A stretch of 64,000 bases of DNA from CAVQLX01 sp963811605 (GCA_963811605.1 CAWESA010000002.1:186001-250000); one strand, 5' to 3'; shown: positions 1-13,942, numbered from the stretch's first letter. Translations and numbers: made by a program. Notes: generated from the letters alone by a model not told the origin.

Positions 1-641
1 AGCTGGAAGGTGCGAAGCAGGGCGACCACGTCCTCGATCCGGTCGGTGCCCAGCGTATCGGCGAAGCCAGGCATGCTGGTCCCCGAGCGCCCCTTGGCGA
101 TGGAGAAGCGCAGGAAGCCGTTCGTCGCGCCGGCGAGAAACTGCGGGCTGCCGATGTGGACGTTCGGACCATCGACGCCGCGCTGGCCGTGACAGCGCGC
201 ACACTCATCGGCGTAGATCTGCTGGCCCCGGGCGGGATCGCCGGACAGCCGGTGCTCGTCGAGCTTCGCGGGCGGGCCATGGGCCCACGACCGCAGCAGG
301 GCGACGAGCGCGTCGATGTCGGCCGCCGACAACGGTCCGCCGCGCTCCGTGGACCACGCCGACATGGTCGTCCCCGGGCGACCCTGCGCGATGGCGCGGC
401 GCAGGTAGGCGTCGTTCGCGGCCGTGAGGAAATCGGGATGCGCGATGCGGGGCGCCTGGTCGGCACGGTATCCCTCGCCCGCCGGACCGTGGCACACGGC
501 GCACATCCTCGCGTACAGCTCACGCCCATGCTCGAGCGACGGCCGATCCACCGCAGCCGTCCGGCTGGCCAGGAGAGCGACGAGGGCGCCGAGCAGGACG
601 CCGCGCGTCGCGCCGGACGAGTGGAGGTCGGGCCGCCCCAT
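1..641 (-). CDS. Dihaem cytochrome c, C-terminus beyond window edge
   Basis: The frame is open from an ATG at 641 to the left edge, giving at least 213 residues, so the 3' end is missing. An N-terminal hydrophobic segment (about residues 14-30) suggests a signal peptide and a periplasmic location. Two CxxCH haem c motifs are visible, CAVCH at 47-51 and CARCH at 147-151. Each is followed by a candidate axial methionine (TTMSAW near 93, TSMPGF near 190). The two halves look like a duplicated class I cytochrome c domain, as in c4/c553-type electron carriers. The redox partner cannot be told from the window. The frame and haem motifs are seen directly; the electron-transfer role is family knowledge. 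Confidence 0.88.
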   Translation of the reverse strand, partial: MGRPDLHSSGATRGVLLGALVALLASRTAAVDRPSLEHGRELYARMCAVCHGPAGEGYRADQAPRIAHPDFLTAANDAYLRRAIAQGRPGTTMSAWSTERGGPLSAADIDALVALLRSWAHGPPAKLDEHRLSGDPARGQQIYADECARCHGQRGVDGPNVHIGSPQFLAGATNGFLRFSIAKGRSGTSMPGFADTLGTDRIEDVVALLRTFQ

Positions 642-763
642 GGCCGCGGCAGGGTATGCGGCGGTTCGAAAAAACACCACACTTCGCGCTGGTGTCGCCC
701 GCGACGCCGGCACGGCGTAAGGCCGATGCGCCGCCTCCGGGCGACCAGGCTACGGGAAAGCGC

Positions 764-793
764 TTCGCCGGCACCGAGGACCTGTGTCATAGT
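764..793 (+). promoter_or_regulatory. Candidate promoter of the DUF3089 gene, leaderless type
   Basis: A TTCGCC -35-like hexamer at 764-769 and a CATAGT -10 at 788-793 are separated by 18 bp. Only 6 nt separate the -10 box from the ATG at 800, so transcription would begin at or next to the start codon. The -35 is weak; support comes mainly from the same geometry at other genes in the window. Confidence 0.45.
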
Positions 794-799
794 TCCCAC

Positions 800-1987
800 A
801 TGCGGACACTGTTGCTCGGCGGCGCCGTGCTCGCCGCCCTCTTCCTCGTCGACGTGCGATCGGGGGCGGCCAAGCGCAAGGAGACGTTCTCCAACCCGTA
901 TCCCGGCTACCACAGCGCGATCTACGCGGATCCGTCGCACTGGCTCTGCCGCGGCGACACCGACGATCCGTGCGATCACGATCTCGACGCGACCAGCGTC
1001 AAGTCGAACGGCAAGACGCGCGTCGAGCGCTTCAAGGCGGGCCGCCACCCGAAGTTCGATTGCTTCTACGTCTACCCCACCATCTCCAGCGATCCGGGCG
1101 GCAACAGCGATCTCGTGCCGGACGAGCACGCGGAGATCTTCGTGGTCCGTCAGCAGGCAGCGCGCCTCGGCGCCGTGTGCCGGGTGTTCGCGCCGGTGTA
1201 TCGCCAGATCACGCTGACGGCCCTCGTGGCGCGACTTGCCGGGCAGAACTTCCCGGTCGACCCCGAGCTTGGTTACGACGACGTCCTCGACGCGTGGAAG
1301 CACTACATCGCGAACGACAATCAGGGACGTGGCGTCCTGCTGATCGGGCATTCCCAGGGCGCCAGCGTCCTGACACGGCTGATCCAGGGCGAGATCGATC
1401 CCAATCCCGAGCTGCGCGACCGGCTCGTGTCGGCCATGTTGCTGGGGACGAGCCTGCAGGTGCCCGACGGGCAGGACGTCGGCGGCGATTTCGCCAACAT
1501 CCCGCTCTGCCACAGCCCGAACGACACGGGCTGTGCGATCACCTACGGATCCTTTCGGGCAAACAAGCCGCCGCCGGCGAACAGCCTGTTCGGCGTGTCG
1601 AGGGGCCCGGGGCTGAAGGCGGCGTGCACCAATCCCGCGTCGCTGAAGGGAGGTGCGGGCTTCCTGCATCCGTTCCTGCCGACCGACGGGACGTCGCTGC
1701 CGATCATCACGGTGGCACCGCCGGACTGGGTGGTCCCCGAGAAGCACCCCATCACGACGCCGTTCGTCACGCTGCCCCGCTTCGTCGAGGCGCGCTGCGC
1801 CGAGACCGACGGCTTCGTCTATCTGGCGCTGACCCCGGAGGGGAATCCGGCCGATCCCCGCATCGACGACATCGGCGGCGATCTCACGCCCGAGTGGGGC
1901 ATGCATCTCATCGACGTGAACGTAGCGATGGGAGACCTGGTGGCGATTGCCGGCAGCCAGGGGAAGGCCTGGCGCGCGCACCACTGA
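800..1987 (+). CDS. DUF3089 family alpha/beta hydrolase, exported
   Basis: This is a 395-residue protein starting MRTLLLGG, with a signal peptide over about residues 1-24. The start at 800 is preferred over an upstream in-frame ATG at 656, because the extra 48 residues would hide the signal peptide and a promoter-like -10 box lies just before 800. GHSQG at 183-187 is the nucleophile elbow of an alpha/beta hydrolase, with Ser185 as the likely nucleophile. The overall sequence, including the FDCFYVYPT segment near 87, fits DUF3089, a family of lipase/esterase-like secreted proteins of unsettled substrate. It is a lone gene with a convergent minus-strand neighbour four bases downstream. Confidence 0.82.
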   Translation: MRTLLLGGAVLAALFLVDVRSGAAKRKETFSNPYPGYHSAIYADPSHWLCRGDTDDPCDHDLDATSVKSNGKTRVERFKAGRHPKFDCFYVYPTISSDPGGNSDLVPDEHAEIFVVRQQAARLGAVCRVFAPVYRQITLTALVARLAGQNFPVDPELGYDDVLDAWKHYIANDNQGRGVLLIGHSQGASVLTRLIQGEIDPNPELRDRLVSAMLLGTSLQVPDGQDVGGDFANIPLCHSPNDTGCAITYGSFRANKPPPANSLFGVSRGPGLKAACTNPASLKGGAGFLHPFLPTDGTSLPIITVAPPDWVVPEKHPITTPFVTLPRFVEARCAETDGFVYLALTPEGNPADPRIDDIGGDLTPEWGMHLIDVNVAMGDLVAIAGSQGKAWRAHH

Positions 1988-1991
1988 TCGC

Positions 1992-2414
1992 TCATCGCAG
2001 ATCGACGGCCTGCAGCCAGGAGCGGACCGCCAGATAGCACAGCAGTCCGGCGGGTCCGAACATCAGCGTGAGCAGCAGGATGGGCGCCAGACGATGGCCG
2101 GCGTCGGGGGCGTCGTTCATCATCCAGCGCGCGACGAACAGGTCGAAGCACAGGTAGTGCACCCAGCCCGCGAGCGCCACCCACGGCGACGCGAAGAGCA
2201 TCATGACGCCGGCCAGCGAGCCGAAGGCGGCCGGATCGAGGCCGTGGCGCGCCAGCGTGAAGAGGACGAGCCCCGTGTAGAGCGCGGCCAGGAGGACCCA
2301 TGGCCACGTGCTGCGGGTGAGGACGCGCGCGGCATGCGAGCGCGGCGCGAGAGTCCAGAGCGCCCAGATCGGCAGCGGCAGGACGTTGGCGATCCGGAAG
2401 ATCGTGGCGGCATC
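1992..2414 (-). CDS. ABA4-like (DUF4281) membrane protein, start codon damaged or missing
   Basis: The frame is open on the minus strand from 2516 down to the stop at 1992. From about 2414 it encodes a four-helix membrane protein whose core (FASPWVALAGWVHYL, then FDLFVARW) matches the ABA4-like family. Plant ABA4 acts in carotenoid/neoxanthin metabolism; the bacterial role is unknown. No ATG, GTG or TTG lies in frame upstream of the internal methionine at 2204, and starting there would remove the first half of the domain. An ATG at 2413 lies one base out of frame exactly where the family's N-terminus should begin. This suggests a one-base deletion just after the start, a sequencing error or a non-canonical start. 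The N-terminal boundary given is inferred. Confidence 0.68.
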   Translation of the reverse strand, partial: DAATIFRIANVLPLPIWALWTLAPRSHAARVLTRSTWPWVLLAALYTGLVLFTLARHGLDPAAFGSLAGVMMLFASPWVALAGWVHYLCFDLFVARWMMNDAPDAGHRLAPILLLTLMFGPAGLLCYLAVRSWLQAVDLR

Positions 2415-2518
2415 CTTGGGCGCTGCCTGTAGGGCGTTTCCGGCGCGCTTGCCAGGGCGCGTCTCGTTGGCGCGCCGCAGCTTGGGCAGGGACCGGCCGT
2501 GTGCTAGTCCGAGCCCTC

Positions 2519-3286
2519 ATGGACCTCCGGGGCGCCGTCGCCCTCGTCACCGGGGCGAGCCGCGGGGTTGGCCGAGCGATCGCCCTGGCGCTGGCCGATG
2601 CCGGCGCCGACGTCGCGTGCGCGGCGCGCGCCACCGACGTCTCGCCGCTCAAGCTCCCCGGCACGATCGACGAGGCGGTGCGTGCCGTCGAGCAGCGCGG
2701 CCGGCGCGGCGTCGCCATTCCCACCGATCTCTCCAAGCCCGATCAGGTCGAGGCGATGGTGGCGCGTACCATCGCGACCTTCGGCCGGCTCGACGTGCTG
2801 GTCAACAACGCCGCCATCACATTTCCCGGCGACCTCGACCTGCCGATGAAGCGCTGGGATCTGGTGATGGACGTCAACCTGCGCGCCCCCTTGCTCGCCA
2901 TGCGCGCCGCGCTGCCCGGCATGATCGCGCGCCGCCGCGGCGCAATCCTGAACGTGTCGTCCGCCGCCGCCGTCCTCCCGATCTCCGGTCTGCTCACCTA
3001 CGGCGTGTCGAAGGCGGCTCTGGAGCGCCTCACGACCGGCGCCGCCGAGGAGCTGCGGATGCAGGGGATCGCCGTCAACGGATTTCGCATCGACGTGCCG
3101 CTGGCCTCCGAGGGCTTCGTCTACAACGCCCCCGAGCTGGACCGGTCCGACTGGGAGCCGCCCGAGCTGGGCGCGGAGGCGGCGTTGTGGATGCTGGCGC
3201 AGCCGGCGAGCTTCACCGGCCACGTGAAGACCATCACCGAGCTGCGGCGCGAGCACGGCGTCGCGTGCAGCCGGCTGGGCCGCTGA
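2519..3286 (+). CDS. Short-chain dehydrogenase/reductase (SDR)
   Basis: A 255-residue classical SDR, a Rossmann-fold NAD(P)-dependent oxidoreductase. The cofactor motif TGASRGVG is at 11-18, NNAA at 96-99, the catalytic serine region NVSSA near 145-149, and the active-site YGVSK at 161-165, so all key residues are present. The start at 2519 (MDLRGAVALVTG) is chosen over an in-frame codon at 2501 because the Rossmann strand normally begins within ten residues. A GCTAGT -10-like box at 2503-2508 also lies 10 nt before it. Substrate cannot be inferred. It is followed after 32 bp by malQ, so the two may be cotranscribed. Confidence 0.85.
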   Translation: MDLRGAVALVTGASRGVGRAIALALADAGADVACAARATDVSPLKLPGTIDEAVRAVEQRGRRGVAIPTDLSKPDQVEAMVARTIATFGRLDVLVNNAAITFPGDLDLPMKRWDLVMDVNLRAPLLAMRAALPGMIARRRGAILNVSSAAAVLPISGLLTYGVSKAALERLTTGAAEELRMQGIAVNGFRIDVPLASEGFVYNAPELDRSDWEPPELGAEAALWMLAQPASFTGHVKTITELRREHGVACSRLGR

Positions 3287-3318
3287 GGAACGGCGCGCAG
3301 CGCAGCCAGGCGAACCGC

Positions 3319-4878
3319 GTGGCGGACCGGCGAGCGGGCATCCTCCTTCCCGTCTTCAGCCTGCGCAGCACGCGCGACTGGGGCGCGGGCGATTTCGGCG
3401 ACCTCCCCGGCTTCTGTCGCTGGCTCGCCTCGGCCGGGCACACCGTCCTCCAGATACTGCCCATCGCAGAGGTCGCGCTGCTGGAGACCAGCCCGTACGG
3501 AGCGCTCAGCGCGTTCGCCCTCGACCCGCTCTACGTCGACCTCGAGATGGTCGACGAGTTCGTGGCCGCGGGTGGCGCGGAGGCCCTGTCGCCCGCGGCA
3601 CGCGCCGATCTCGACGCGGCGCGGGTCGCGCCCATCCTGGCCTATGGACGGATCCGCCGCGCCAAGGGCGAGGCGCTCGCCGGCGCCTTCGCCCGCTTCG
3701 AGGCCACCGCGACGACGCCCGGTGGGGCGCGAGCCGCGCGCTTCGCGGCGTTCGTCGCCGCGCAGGCGTGGTGGCTCGACGACTACACCCGCTTCCGGGC
3801 CCTCCTCGATCTGCACGGCCAGCAGCCCTGGACGACGTGGGAGCCGGCCCTGCGCGACGCCGACCCGCATGCCCTGCACGACATCGAGCCCGCGGTCGCA
3901 CGCGCCAGCCGCTACCATGCCTGGGTGCAGTGGCTGCTGGACGACCAGTGGTCGGCCGCGCGCCGGGCGGCGGCGACGGTCGGCGTACGGCTCTACGGCG
4001 ACATGCCGTTCATGGTCTCGGAGCACAGCGCGGACGTCTGGTCGCGCCGCCGCGAGTTCCGCCTCGATGCGACCATCGGCGCGCCTCCGGACGACTTCGC
4101 CCCCGAGGGTCAGGACTGGGGGCTCCCGGTGATGTCCTGGGACGCGATGGCAGACAACGACTACGCCTGGTGGCGCGCGCGGTGCCGGCGGGCCGCCGAC
4201 CTCTTCGACGGCGTGCGGCTCGACCACGTGATCGGCTACTACCGCGTCTACCAGCGCCCGCGCGACGGGACGCCCCACTTCCAGCCGGCCGACGAGTCGG
4301 CCCAGGTCGCGCTCGGGGAACGCCTGCTGTCGGTGGCGCGCGAGGCGTCGGGAGGCGCGCTCGACCTGATCGCCGAGGACCTCGGCTCGGTGCCCGACTT
4401 CGCCCGGCAATCCCTGCATCGCCTGGACGTGCCGGGCTTTCGCGTGTTGCGCTGGGAGCATGACCATGGACGTTTTCGCGACCCGCGCGCGTACCCGGAG
4501 CGTTCGATCGCGACCACCGGGACGCACGACACGTCGTCGCTCGCGACCTGGTGGGAGGAGGAGCTCGATGCCACACAGCGCGCGGCCCTGGCGGCGTTAC
4601 CCGCCCTGGCGGGGTTGCGCGACGGCAGTGACCGGCTCACGTCCGAGGCGCTCGCGACCCTGTTGCACGGCCTGTATGCCGCGGCGTCCCGGCTCACGAT
4701 CCTCCCGTTCATGGACGCGTACGGAGGGCACGAGCGGGTCAACGTTCCCGGCACGGTGCAGGACGCCAACTGGACCTATCGCGTGCCCTGGACGGTGGAC
4801 GATCTCCTGGGCGACCCGGGCGCGCAGCTCGCCGCCCGGCTGCGGGCGCTCGCCGCGGGCACCGGCCGCATGCCCTGA
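3319..4878 (+). CDS. malQ: 4-alpha-glucanotransferase (amylomaltase, GH77)
   Basis: A 519-residue GH77 enzyme that transfers maltodextrin segments between alpha-1,4-glucans in the cytoplasm, the usual length for the short bacterial MalQ type. The start is set at GTG 3319 because the protein (RRAGILLPVFSLRS) begins to match the family there; no ATG is available. The catalytic nucleophile Asp lies in RLDHVIGYYR near residue 301, the acid/base Glu in IAEDLGSVP near 352, and the third Asp in TGTHDTSSLATWW near 403. It probably works with the glycogen-type genes 8-13 kb downstream (GH57, DUF4912, GlgC-like), although it is not in the same transcription unit. Confidence 0.93.
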   Translation: MADRRAGILLPVFSLRSTRDWGAGDFGDLPGFCRWLASAGHTVLQILPIAEVALLETSPYGALSAFALDPLYVDLEMVDEFVAAGGAEALSPAARADLDAARVAPILAYGRIRRAKGEALAGAFARFEATATTPGGARAARFAAFVAAQAWWLDDYTRFRALLDLHGQQPWTTWEPALRDADPHALHDIEPAVARASRYHAWVQWLLDDQWSAARRAAATVGVRLYGDMPFMVSEHSADVWSRRREFRLDATIGAPPDDFAPEGQDWGLPVMSWDAMADNDYAWWRARCRRAADLFDGVRLDHVIGYYRVYQRPRDGTPHFQPADESAQVALGERLLSVAREASGGALDLIAEDLGSVPDFARQSLHRLDVPGFRVLRWEHDHGRFRDPRAYPERSIATTGTHDTSSLATWWEEELDATQRAALAALPALAGLRDGSDRLTSEALATLLHGLYAAASRLTILPFMDAYGGHERVNVPGTVQDANWTYRVPWTVDDLLGDPGAQLAARLRALAAGTGRMP

Positions 4879-4932
4879 CAGGCGCTCAGGGTGCGCGCAG
4901 CCCGCCGTGCCGCACCGCGCGCAGCGCCGTCA

Positions 4933-5424
4933 TCATCGCAGCGCAGCGATTCGACGCGGGCCGAGCGCCATGTCGGTGATCCCCACGGTGACGCGCGCGG
5001 CACCGGGTGGCGGCATGGCCACCGACGTGCGTCGCCCGATCGCGGTGGCGCGGACGGTGCGGTGCGCCGTGCGCCGGAGGCGGACGAGGTCCAGCGCCCG
5101 AGCGTTCGCCACGGTGTGCGCCGGATCGCGGAAACGGAACGCGGCATGCCGGGGGCGCAAGCTTCCGGCAGGGATGCGCGCACAGAGCAGCTCCGCGCCG
5201 TCCTCTGCTCGCACCTGCAGGAACACGTCGTCGTGTGCCGGAGCGAGCGCCAGCGTCCGGGCATCCATCCGGGCGCGCAGGCGGAGGAGGGTGCGGCCGC
5301 TCCGGCGGGGCTTCAGCCGCAGCGCCTGGAGCGTGCCCGCGATCGCGGACGCGTCGCCGCAGCAGGCCGGATCCTCGAAGTCGGTCAGCCCGTTGAGATC
5401 GTCGTCGACGCAGTTCCCGCACAC
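4933..5424 (-). CDS. Hypothetical protein with Cys-rich DDDxNGLTDFEDP motif
   Basis: A protein of at least 163 residues whose N-terminal part carries EVCGNC, then DDDLNGLTDFEDP and a CC pair. This resembles the short Asp-rich Ca2+-binding-type repeats (MopE-like) of secreted deltaproteobacterial and Binatota proteins. The rest is Arg-rich, possibly beta-rich sequence without recognisable catalytic motifs. GTG 5424 is the only standard start found, but the frame stays open upstream to about 5556. That extension encodes a hydrophobic stretch (LPSVLSVGVSVV) that would make a sensible signal peptide, so the true start may be further upstream with a non-standard codon. Export and Ca2+ binding are inference. 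Confidence 0.55.
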   Translation of the reverse strand: MCGNCVDDDLNGLTDFEDPACCGDASAIAGTLQALRLKPRRSGRTLLRLRARMDARTLALAPAHDDVFLQVRAEDGAELLCARIPAGSLRPRHAAFRFRDPAHTVANARALDLVRLRRTAHRTVRATAIGRRTSVAMPPPGAARVTVGITDMALGPRRIAALR

Positions 5425-5549
5425 CTCGTGCGGTGGGACCGCTCCGGGCGGGCAGGCGGTGCGGTCGACGCTGCGGCAGTCCGCCGCGCACCGGACGACG
5501 GATACCCCGACCGACAGGACGGACGGGAGCCGCGCAGTGGGTCGCGGGA

Positions 5550-6197
5550 TCAGGGCGTCGAGTCGCCGTCACCCCCCAGCAGGGCAAGGATACGCTCGAG
5601 GGGCACGATGGCAAACGCGCCCTCGGCCTCGACGGTCACCTGGTCGCCGGCCAGCAGGCGCCCGCGCACATGCACGCGACGCTCGTCGGCCCGCTCGTGC
5701 CAGGCCTCGAACCGGAGCGCGGCTGCGAGGGGGGTCGGGCGGCGATAGCGCAGCCGGAGGCTGGCCGTCGGCCCCGGGTTGCCGCGGATCAGGTTGGCCA
5801 CGTTGAACACCTGATCGAAGGCGGCGGCGATGACCCCGCCGTGGACGCATCCGGGAGGGCCCTCGTAGGGGGCGGTGAAGGCGATCTCGGCGACCGCGAG
5901 GGGATCCTCCCAGCGGACGTGCAGCGGTGGCGCCAGCGGGCTCAGCGGGCCGAGCACGAAATCGAACGGCATCAGGGCGCCGGGATCCTTGCCGTCGGCG
6001 CCGGCGACGGTGCGGCGCCGGCGGCCGGCGGGAAACGGCGCGAGGACGGCCAACGCGCGTCGCACGTGCCCCGCGGCCTCGCGCACGACATCGTCCGGGA
6101 CGTTCGCGGAGACGAGACGCTCGATCAGCTGGCGGACGCCATCCGCCGCATCACGCAGCGCCGCCTGTGGGTCGGTTGGCTGCCGCTCGTCGTGCAT
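5550..6197 (-). CDS. PaaI-type hotdog-fold acyl-CoA thioesterase
   Basis: A 215-residue protein with a hotdog thioesterase domain in its C-terminal two thirds. The segment PPGCVHGGVIAAAFDQ near residue 116 is the typical helix-capping HGG motif of the PaaI/THEM4-like 4HBT superfamily, which hydrolyses acyl-CoA thioesters. The N-terminal 60 residues are helical. The start at ATG 6197 is supported by a GAGGAG Shine-Dalgarno six to eight bases upstream. The gene ends just upstream of the DDDxNGLTDFEDP protein on the same strand, and its start faces the divergent esterase gene. Substrate unknown. Confidence 0.85.
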   Translation of the reverse strand: MHDERQPTDPQAALRDAADGVRQLIERLVSANVPDDVVREAAGHVRRALAVLAPFPAGRRRRTVAGADGKDPGALMPFDFVLGPLSPLAPPLHVRWEDPLAVAEIAFTAPYEGPPGCVHGGVIAAAFDQVFNVANLIRGNPGPTASLRLRYRRPTPLAAALRFEAWHERADERRVHVRGRLLAGDQVTVEAEGAFAIVPLERILALLGGDGDSTP

Positions 6198-6228
6198 GTC
6201 TCTCCTCGCAGGTGCAGGCCACGTCCGG

Positions 6229-6257
6229 TTGCGGCCTTCGCCGCATTGAGCCTATCA
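6229..6257 (+). promoter_or_regulatory. Candidate promoter of the Tat-lipoprotein esterase
   Basis: TTGCGG at 6229-6234 and CTATCA at 6252-6257 are separated by exactly 17 bp. The -10 box ends 9 nt before the GTG at 6267, the same short spacing seen at other first genes in the window. It supports the 6267 start, which keeps the twin-arginine motif. Confidence 0.5.
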
Positions 6258-6266
6258 CGGGTGCTC

Positions 6267-7163
6267 GTGGTGCTGACCAGACGCACGATGCTGCGCACCG
6301 CGCTGGTCGCCGCCGCGGCAAGCGCGGTGGCCGGCTGCGGCCCGTCGGCGGGCGGTCGGGGCGCCAAGCCGAAGGGCGCCTCCGCCGCGCGGCCCACGAT
6401 GCCGTTCGAGCGCATCGCCTATGGCAGGGGTCCACAGCAGTTCGCGGAGCTGCGACGTCCGGGCGGCGGCGCGCCGAGCCCCGTCGTGGTCGTGATCCAC
6501 GGCGGCTTCTGGCAATCGGATCACGACCTCGGCCTCATGCTGCCGGTGTGCGAGGCCCTGGCGCGAGAGGGCTATGCGACCTGGAACATCGAGTACCGTC
6601 GCGTCGGCGATCCCGGCGGGGGATGGCCCGGCACCTTCCTCGACGTCGGCGCCGCCACGGATCACGTCCGCACCATCGCCCCGCAGCACGGGCTCGACGT
6701 TCGCAGGGTCGTCACGCTGGGACACTCGGCCGGCGGACAGCTGGCGCTCTGGGCGGCGGGCCGCCGCTGGATCCGTGAGGGTGAGCTGCAGACCCGCAAG
6801 CCGATGAAGCTGCGCGCGGCGATGTCGCTCGCCGGTATCGTCGACCTCGAGCGCGCGTACGCGCTCGGCATCAGGCCGGTCGGGGCGCTGATGGGAGGCT
6901 CGCCGGCCGAGGTGCCCGGCCGCTACGCGACGGGCGACCCCGGCGCCCTGATCCCCCTCGGCGTCCCGCAGGTGCTCGTGCACGGCACGACGGATCCGCT
7001 CGTTCCGGTGACCCTCAGCGCCGCGTACCAGCGTGCCGCCAAGGCACGCGGCGACGAGGTGCGGCTGGTCGAGCTCCAGGGCACCGGGCACTTCGAGCTC
7101 ATCGACCCGTCGACGCCCGCGTGGGCGACGGTGCGTGACGCGCTCCGTCCGCTCGCGGCCTGA
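6267..7163 (+). CDS. Alpha/beta hydrolase with Tat lipoprotein signal
   Basis: A 298-residue esterase of the BD-FAE/kynurenine formamidase-like type. Starting at GTG 6267 gives an N-terminus with a twin-arginine motif (LTRRTML) followed by a lipobox (AVAGC), so the protein is probably exported folded and lipidated. A start at the ATG 6288 would lose the twin arginines. HGGFW near residue 77 is the oxyanion-hole motif, GHSAGG near 151 holds the nucleophile Ser, an Asp in TDPLVP near 242 and the His in GTGHFE near 272 complete the triad. It is divergent from the thioesterase gene. Substrate is unknown. Confidence 0.85.
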   Translation: MVLTRRTMLRTALVAAAASAVAGCGPSAGGRGAKPKGASAARPTMPFERIAYGRGPQQFAELRRPGGGAPSPVVVVIHGGFWQSDHDLGLMLPVCEALAREGYATWNIEYRRVGDPGGGWPGTFLDVGAATDHVRTIAPQHGLDVRRVVTLGHSAGGQLALWAAGRRWIREGELQTRKPMKLRAAMSLAGIVDLERAYALGIRPVGALMGGSPAEVPGRYATGDPGALIPLGVPQVLVHGTTDPLVPVTLSAAYQRAAKARGDEVRLVELQGTGHFELIDPSTPAWATVRDALRPLAA

Positions 7164-7218
7164 CCCGGATCGCACGGGAGAGCCCCGGCTCCGCGCGTGG
7201 GATCGGGCGCTGGCGGCG

Positions 7219-12780
<5,562 letters not shown>

Positions 12781-12792
12781 GCCGAACTCCGC

Positions 12793-12820
12793 AGTATAGC
12801 CGAGGTCGGAGTTCGCGGAA
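12793..12820 (-). promoter_or_regulatory. uvrA promoter with flanking inverted repeat
   Basis: On the minus strand a TATACT -10 (12798-12793) and a weak TTCCGC -35 (12820-12815) are spaced 16 bp. The -10 ends 12 nt before the uvrA ATG, leaving a leader of only about five bases. An 8-bp perfect inverted repeat, GAACTCCG at 12784-12791 and CGGAGTTC at 12807-12814, brackets the -10 box and could be a repressor operator. Confidence 0.55.
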
Positions 12821-12844
12821 GGGCTGGCGCGGGTCGGGGCCGGC

Positions 12845-13942
12845 TCAGCCGCCCCCGCGGGAGGCGGCGAGCGGCGGTGACGGTGCGGGAAGCACGAGCG
12901 TCAGCCCGGACGCGCGCCGCTCGGTGACGGCCGTCGCGCACACGTCGTCGTCGTATCCGATCTGCTCCCCCTCGCCGACGGAGGCACCCGCGCCGATGAC
13001 GGCGCGGCGGACGCGGGCGCCCCGCCCGATGCGGCAGCCGTCGAGCAGCAACGAGTCCTCGATCTCGGCGCCGACGTCGACCAGCACGCCGCGGCCCACG
13101 ACGGAGCGGATGACGGAGCCGCCGCGGATCACGGCTCCCTCGCCCAGCAGGGAGTCCAGCGCCTGGCCGGCGTGGGCGGACTCGCCGGAAACGACCTTCG
13201 CAGGAGGGAGGCCATCGCCCGTCCCGATCACCGGCCAGCCCGGATCGTACAGGTCGAGACGCGGCGAGCCGGTGCACAGCTCCATGTGCGCCCCGTAGTA
13301 CGCCTCGATCGTGCTGGGCTCGTGCCAGTATGGCCGACGTGCGCTGCGCGCCCTGACGAGGTCGTGGGCGACCACCCGGTGCGCGTCGGTGAGCGCGCCG
13401 ACGTGGGCGGCATCGGTCCCGACGGAGCCGTCCTTCAGGCGGGCGAGGAGGCGATCGACGCTTCCCGCGCGGACGACGATGTCGCCGGTCCAGGCGAGGG
13501 TGAACGCGCCGAGCGGCGTCGCGCTGTCGCCGGCGCGCACGGCGCCGTGGAGGTCGACGTCGAGGAGACACGCGGCGGGCGAGACACCGCCGGCCGGGAT
13601 GCACAGGAGGCCGAGGTCCGCTCCCACGGTCCGATGGTAGGTCAGGACCGGGCGCAGGTCGGCGTCGAGCACATGGTCGGCGACGAGGACCACGACCGGG
13701 GTCTCCGGGTCGTTGGCGGGAAGCCTGGCGACGCTGCGTAAGCCCGCCAGCAGGCGGCCACGCGGTCCCGGCGAGTCCCCGGCGTCCGCATCGCTGATAC
13801 GGATCCCGGAGTTGCGCAGGCTCGCGTGCGCAAAATCTGCCACGTGGTAGCGCGCTGCGAACGGGGCGAGGGCCACGTCGCCCGGTACCCCGAGCGATGC
13901 CAGCGCCCCGCTCGGCCCTCCTCTCACCACGACGCCGATCAT
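12845..13942 (-). CDS. GlgC-like nucleotidyltransferase homologue, catalytic loop degenerate
   Basis: A 365-residue protein with the ADP-glucose pyrophosphorylase architecture: an N-terminal nucleotidyltransferase-like domain, a YWHEPSTIEAYY segment near residue 202 matching the YWRDVGTI region of GlgC, and a C-terminal hexapeptide left-handed beta-helix (from about 255). The N-terminal glycine-rich loop that binds ATP in GlgC (GGxGxRL then KPAVPFGG) is replaced by RGGPSGALASLG and LAPFAARY, so the key Arg and Lys are absent. It may be a regulatory subunit, as GlgD is in Bacillus, rather than an active enzyme. The ATG at 13942 is preferred over the longer frame from 14017, which adds unrelated residues upstream. 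It has its own promoter at 14040-14067. Confidence 0.72.
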   Translation of the reverse strand: MIGVVVRGGPSGALASLGVPGDVALAPFAARYHVADFAHASLRNSGIRISDADAGDSPGPRGRLLAGLRSVARLPANDPETPVVVLVADHVLDADLRPVLTYHRTVGADLGLLCIPAGGVSPAACLLDVDLHGAVRAGDSATPLGAFTLAWTGDIVVRAGSVDRLLARLKDGSVGTDAAHVGALTDAHRVVAHDLVRARSARRPYWHEPSTIEAYYGAHMELCTGSPRLDLYDPGWPVIGTGDGLPPAKVVSGESAHAGQALDSLLGEGAVIRGGSVIRSVVGRGVLVDVGAEIEDSLLLDGCRIGRGARVRRAVIGAGASVGEGEQIGYDDDVCATAVTERRASGLTLVLPAPSPPLAASRGGG

